Made by a program: the position numbers and the translations under genes
In this document: positions 7,241-9,121 of the stretch, piece after piece
How positions within the stretch are numbered: the stretch's first letter is position 1
How the letters are laid out: each line of letters starts with the position of its first letter
The notes under the pieces: model-generated
Seen by the model: the letters and a program-made list of their open reading frames with translations, nothing else
The model's database searches: none
Told to the model about the DNA's origin: nothing
Assembly (NCBI GenBank): GCA_937863215.1
Contig: CALMFQ010000317.1
Location: forward strand, 1 to 9,121
Origin: an uncultured Pseudomonadota bacterium
Lineage (GTDB): Bacteria; Pseudomonadota; Gammaproteobacteria; Burkholderiales; SCOH01
DNA length: 9,121 nt
Reading direction: 5' to 3'

Positions 7241-7990
7241 ATGGCTATTACCTGTTTATTGCGCAGATATGTCTTGTGTTGTGCCCTGTTTGCCGCGCCG
7301 CCATGCATGGCGGGCAACATTGCGCCGTTTCAGCTGGTCAGCGGCAATCTGTCGCCGTTTACCGTCGAGGACTCCACCGAATCGCCCGGCGCGCTGGGGT
7401 TGATTGCGCAGGAGCTGTCGCTACGTCTCGGCCACCCCGCCCAAATCCGCTTTTACCCATGGGCGCGTGCGGTGGCCATGGCGCAGTACCAGCCCCGTAC
7501 CGCAATTCTGCCGCTGACGCGCACCCCGGAGCGCGAGACCCAGTATCGCTGGCTGGTGAAGCTGTACCGGCAGAATTTCGTCTTCATTACCCGCAGTAAC
7601 CCCGATTTCGACGTAAATTCACTCGACGTCCTGCGCCAGAAGCGCATTGTGCTGTTGCGCAGTTCACCCAATCTGCGCCAGTTGCAGCTGCGTAACTTCC
7701 GCAATGTGGTTGAGGTCAACAGCGTGGCCGACATGGCGCGCATGCTCAGGCGCAATATGGTCGATGCGGTTTACGGCGGCGAAATGATCGGCATCCGCAC
7801 GCTGCAGGCACACGGATTCCGGCCCGATGAGCTGCTGGTGGGAATGACACTGGATGCCGGCGATATCTGGCTGGCCGGCTCGCGCGACTTCACCGAGGCC
7901 GACAGTGCCGCCTGGCAGGAAGCAATGGATGGGCTGGTACGCGATGGCACCTATCGGCGCATTCTGCGTCAGTACCGGTTACCGGAATAG
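7241..7990 (+). CDS. Periplasmic solute-binding protein, SBP_bac_3 type, orphan
   Basis: This 249-residue protein has a Sec signal peptide: RR at 8-9, hydrophobic core about 11-19, and a likely cleavage after A24 in PPCMA/GN. Cys22 is not in a proper lipobox, so a soluble periplasmic protein is expected rather than a lipoprotein. The mature part has the two-lobed binding-protein pattern: a first strand near 30-42 (FQLVSGNLSPFT), GLIAQEL at 53-59, YPWARAVAMAQ at 72-82, and PLTRTPERETQYRW at 91-104. The second lobe holds RIVLLRSSPNLRQL at 135-148, SVADMARMLRRNMVDAVYG at 161-179 and a C-terminal YRRILRQY. PWARA followed by R.PERE..Y.W is common in small stand-alone members related to amino-acid binding proteins; the ligand cannot be told. 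No permease or ATPase gene is adjacent. The ATG at 7241 has GGGG (7232-7235) ahead of it and gives a complete signal peptide. A TTG at 7169 would add 24 residues that spoil the signal peptide. Confidence 0.85.
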   Translation: MAITCLLRRYVLCCALFAAPPCMAGNIAPFQLVSGNLSPFTVEDSTESPGALGLIAQELSLRLGHPAQIRFYPWARAVAMAQYQPRTAILPLTRTPERETQYRWLVKLYRQNFVFITRSNPDFDVNSLDVLRQKRIVLLRSSPNLRQLQLRNFRNVVEVNSVADMARMLRRNMVDAVYGGEMIGIRTLQAHGFRPDELLVGMTLDAGDIWLAGSRDFTEADSAAWQEAMDGLVRDGTYRRILRQYRLPE

Positions 7991-8015
7991 TACGGCCGAT
8001 ACGGGTGAGAGACGA

Positions 8016-8477
8016 TCAGTTTTTCCAGAAACGCGGGTCGAAGGAAAAATCGCGTACTCGCTCAATGCTGACTCCGGCCATCGCCGGGTGATTGGGGTTC
8101 AGCAGCAGATTGTCGGTTTCCGGCATCAATACCGACGGCACAATCAACCCCAGCTGGCTGCGGCTGGCCAACCAGCGGCTGCCGAAGTCCATGCTTGCGC
8201 CGGAGTAGGGTAGCTGATCCCAGTCCTGCGGCAACTCGCCGATTGCCGGGCGCCAGTACAGAGATGGGTCGTCCGGCAGACAGAAACGCGCCAGTATGCG
8301 TTTCTGCGCATCGCAATTGGCTACGTGGGCGAATACTTCCAGTGCGCAGGTAGCAGCGCTCAGCGACAGATACAGCGCGGCGCTGCCGGCATTGTTCCAG
8401 CGCCCGCCGCAGAGGATCGCGCCGGTGCCGACGCGGTCGTCCCAGTAACGGGCATCGGCAATGCGCCACGCCTGCAT
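8016..8477 (-). CDS. RES-family toxin (predicted NAD+-degrading), type II toxin-antitoxin system
   Basis: The 153-residue product has the RES-domain pattern along its length: WR at 4-5, CGGRWNNAG at 23-31, LYLSLSAATCALE at 35-47, GSRWLASRSQLGLIVPSVL at 99-117 and NLLLNPNHP at 123-131. I assign the family-naming Arg, Glu and Ser to R26 (R5 is possible), E47 and S115. Characterised RES toxins (MbcT of Mycobacterium tuberculosis, Res of Pseudomonas putida) destroy cellular NAD+ and stop growth unless bound by the Xre/MbcA partner. The start codon abuts the antitoxin stop (TGAATG on the - strand) with no clear ribosome binding site, so translation is likely coupled to the antitoxin. Length is normal for the family and no residue loss is visible, so it is probably functional. 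It ends 25 bases from the convergent solute-binding protein gene. Confidence 0.92.
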   Translation of the reverse strand: MQAWRIADARYWDDRVGTGAILCGGRWNNAGSAALYLSLSAATCALEVFAHVANCDAQKRILARFCLPDDPSLYWRPAIGELPQDWDQLPYSGASMDFGSRWLASRSQLGLIVPSVLMPETDNLLLNPNHPAMAGVSIERVRDFSFDPRFWKN

Positions 8478-8945
8478 TCAGAATGCACCGCCGTAGCTGA
8501 TTGCGTTGAGGATGCGGCGCACCTGTTCGGCGCCGACCGCAACATCCAGCAGCGACATCGGTGTGGCATTGGCCAGCGCCAGGTTTGGCGTCAGCAGCCA
8601 TTTGATGCCACTTTCACGACTGCCGAGCACGTCGTCCGCCAGTGCCACGAATTCGGCGATGCGGTCGATTTTTTCCGAGGTGGCCTGATCCAGCGGTTGC
8701 TGCTTCTTGCGCAGGCGCGCCTCGGTGGTCGGCGCCAGATCGATGATTTCCAGCGTGCGTGCCTTGGACAGACCCAGCGCCGTGCTCATGTCGTCGATGA
8801 TTTCCACCGCAAATCCCTGCCGTACCGCGCCAATGCGGTCGAGCGGATTGCTGTGCCGGTTATCGCGTACCAGCATCAGGAAATGCGGCGTTTCGTAGAC
8901 TGCCGGTGCTTCGTTCAGATGGTATTGGAGCGCATTGCTGGCCAT
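8478..8945 (-). CDS. Xre/MbcA/ParS-type antitoxin of the RES-Xre pair
   Basis: This 155-residue protein has an N-terminal extension (about 1-38), an Xre-like helix-turn-helix region about 40-90 (VRQGFAVEIIDDMSTALGLS, then LAPTTEARLRKKQQPLD) and a C-terminal MbcA/ParS/Xre toxin-binding domain (formerly DUF2384) about 95-155. The latter has FVALADDVLGS, then KWLLTPNLALANATPMSLLD and the typical end ILNAISYGGAF. In this family the C-terminal residues plug the toxin active site, and the DNA-binding part represses the operon's own promoter. It is the first gene of the operon and directly abuts the toxin. The start at 8945 is preceded by GCGGAA (about 8952-8957 on the - strand), a weak ribosome binding site. 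The palindromic sites at 8967-8997 are the likely binding targets. Family assignment is firm; autoregulation is inferred from relatives and promoter layout. Confidence 0.92.
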   Translation of the reverse strand: MASNALQYHLNEAPAVYETPHFLMLVRDNRHSNPLDRIGAVRQGFAVEIIDDMSTALGLSKARTLEIIDLAPTTEARLRKKQQPLDQATSEKIDRIAEFVALADDVLGSRESGIKWLLTPNLALANATPMSLLDVAVGAEQVRRILNAISYGGAF

Positions 8946-8966
8946 GATGATTTTCCGCTGTGGCTT

Positions 8967-8997
8967 CCATATGGGGTTGATTGTATACCCGTATGGG
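8967..8997. promoter_or_regulatory. Paired palindromic sites, likely antitoxin operator
   Basis: CCATATGG (8967-8974) is a perfect 8-bp palindrome. CCCGTATGGG (8988-8997) is palindromic except at one central pair. Both contain CC(A/G)TATGGG, their centres are 22 bp apart (about two helical turns), and they flank the -10 box of the - strand promoter. This suits binding by two antitoxin dimers on one DNA face. It is inferred from layout alone. Confidence 0.5.
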
Positions 8998-9009
8998 TGT
9001 CACTGGTAA
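8980..9009 (-). promoter_or_regulatory. Predicted sigma-70 promoter of the antitoxin-toxin operon
   Basis: Read on the - strand, TTACCA (9009-9004, 4 of 6 to the -35 consensus) and TACAAT (8985-8980, 5 of 6 to the -10) are 18 bases apart. The expected transcription start is near 8973, leaving a leader of about 28 bases before the antitoxin ATG at 8945. One palindromic site lies inside the spacer and another at the start point, as expected for a repressible promoter. Confidence 0.55.
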
Positions 9010-9046
9010 TAGCTGTCGTGCCGGCAGCCTCATTCGGCCATGGCAC

Positions 9047-9077
9047 AAAAAACAACGGCATCCGCAGATGCCGTTGT
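9047..9077 (-). terminator. Strong intrinsic terminator for a - strand gene entering from the right
   Basis: ACAACGGCATC (9052-9062) and GATGCCGTTGT (9067-9077) are exact 11-bp inverted repeats with a four-base loop. On the - strand the stem runs straight into six T residues (9052-9047 complement), the classical Rho-independent form. It therefore ends transcription coming from beyond 9121 and insulates the toxin-antitoxin operon from it. On the + strand there is no T-run after the stem. Confidence 0.85.
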
Positions 9078-9081
9078 CTGA

Positions 9082-9121
9082 TCAAGCCGGAGTAGCGGGA
9101 GCCGGTCCGCCTATTTCTTTG
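9082..9121 (-). CDS. Probable 3' end of a - strand gene (last 12 codons, truncated by the window edge)
   Basis: One - strand frame reads KEIGGPAPATPA and stops with TGA at 9084-9082, four bases before the terminator hairpin at 9077. The Pro/Ala-rich end and the tight spacing to a strong terminator make this the likely end of a gene lying mostly beyond 9121. Twelve residues are too few to name it, and another - strand frame is also open here, so the frame choice rests on the terminator position. Confidence 0.4.
   Translation of the reverse strand, partial: KEIGGPAPATPA

Noticed and set aside
7304..7309. Possible lipoprotein cysteine in the signal peptide (Cys22)
   Set aside because: The residues before it (AAPP) do not fit a lipobox, while cleavage after A24 fits signal peptidase I.
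7991..8015. Bidirectional terminator between the convergent genes
   Set aside because: No stem of useful length or T-run is visible in these 25 bases.
8325..9095. + strand open frame of 256 codons across the toxin-antitoxin operon and its promoter
   Set aside because: It is antisense to two recognisable genes and runs through their promoter and terminator; the product has no family features.
1..9121. CRISPR array, tRNA, rRNA, insertion sequence, att site, or Neisseria-type DNA uptake sequence
   Set aside because: No regular repeats, tRNA-like cloverleaf, transposase or integrase frame was seen, and I did not find the 10-base uptake word GCCGTCTGAA.

Overview
The window looks like chromosomal DNA from a Gram-negative proteobacterium, most likely a betaproteobacterium of the Neisseriales/Chromobacteriaceae kind. 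The evidence is GC-rich DNA with strong G/C preference at third codon positions, long phosphorelay kinases paired with HD-GYP regulators, and a Sec-exported orphan solute-binding protein. The lineage is inferred from style only; there is no rRNA or other marker gene.

Region 1 (about 1-7156, + strand) is one compact signalling block with no promoter that I can see inside it. It holds the same two-gene module twice: [hybrid sensor kinase ending in an Hpt domain] followed by [receiver-HD-GYP response regulator]. The first kinase is cut by the left edge and only its Hpt end is visible (2-523). Next come the first HD-GYP regulator (536-1696), a possible 21-codon linker ORF (1693-1758), a very large cytoplasmic hybrid kinase (1755-6056; GAF-like, four PAS, HisKA, HATPase, two receivers, Hpt, helical tail), and the second HD-GYP regulator (6053-7156). 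From 1693 on, each start codon overlaps the preceding stop as ATGA, which points to translational coupling. The expected logic is that a cytosolic cue starts a His-Asp-His-Asp relay ending on the receiver of an HD-GYP phosphodiesterase, which lowers cyclic di-GMP. The two copies have diverged at functional positions: the second Hpt has lost the Leu/Lys after its histidine, and the two HD-GYP domains differ (Asp versus Glu) at a metal-ligand position.

Region 2 (7144-7990, + strand) begins with a perfect hairpin straddling the regulator's stop codon. A consensus -10 box follows, then a 249-residue periplasmic solute-binding protein of the SBP_bac_3 type with no transporter genes beside it.

Region 3 (8016-9009, - strand) is a type II toxin-antitoxin operon of the RES-Xre family (MbcT/MbcA-like). 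The antitoxin comes first and abuts the NAD-degrading RES toxin. A promoter carries two related palindromic sites about 22 bp apart, a plausible autoregulatory operator. Region 4 (9047-9121, - strand) holds a strong intrinsic terminator and probably the last 12 codons of a gene entering from the right.

No tRNA, rRNA, CRISPR array, insertion sequence or integrase was seen. All the families are known. The less ordinary points are the divergence within the duplicated relay modules, the doubly overlapping mini-ORF, and the operator layout of the toxin-antitoxin promoter.
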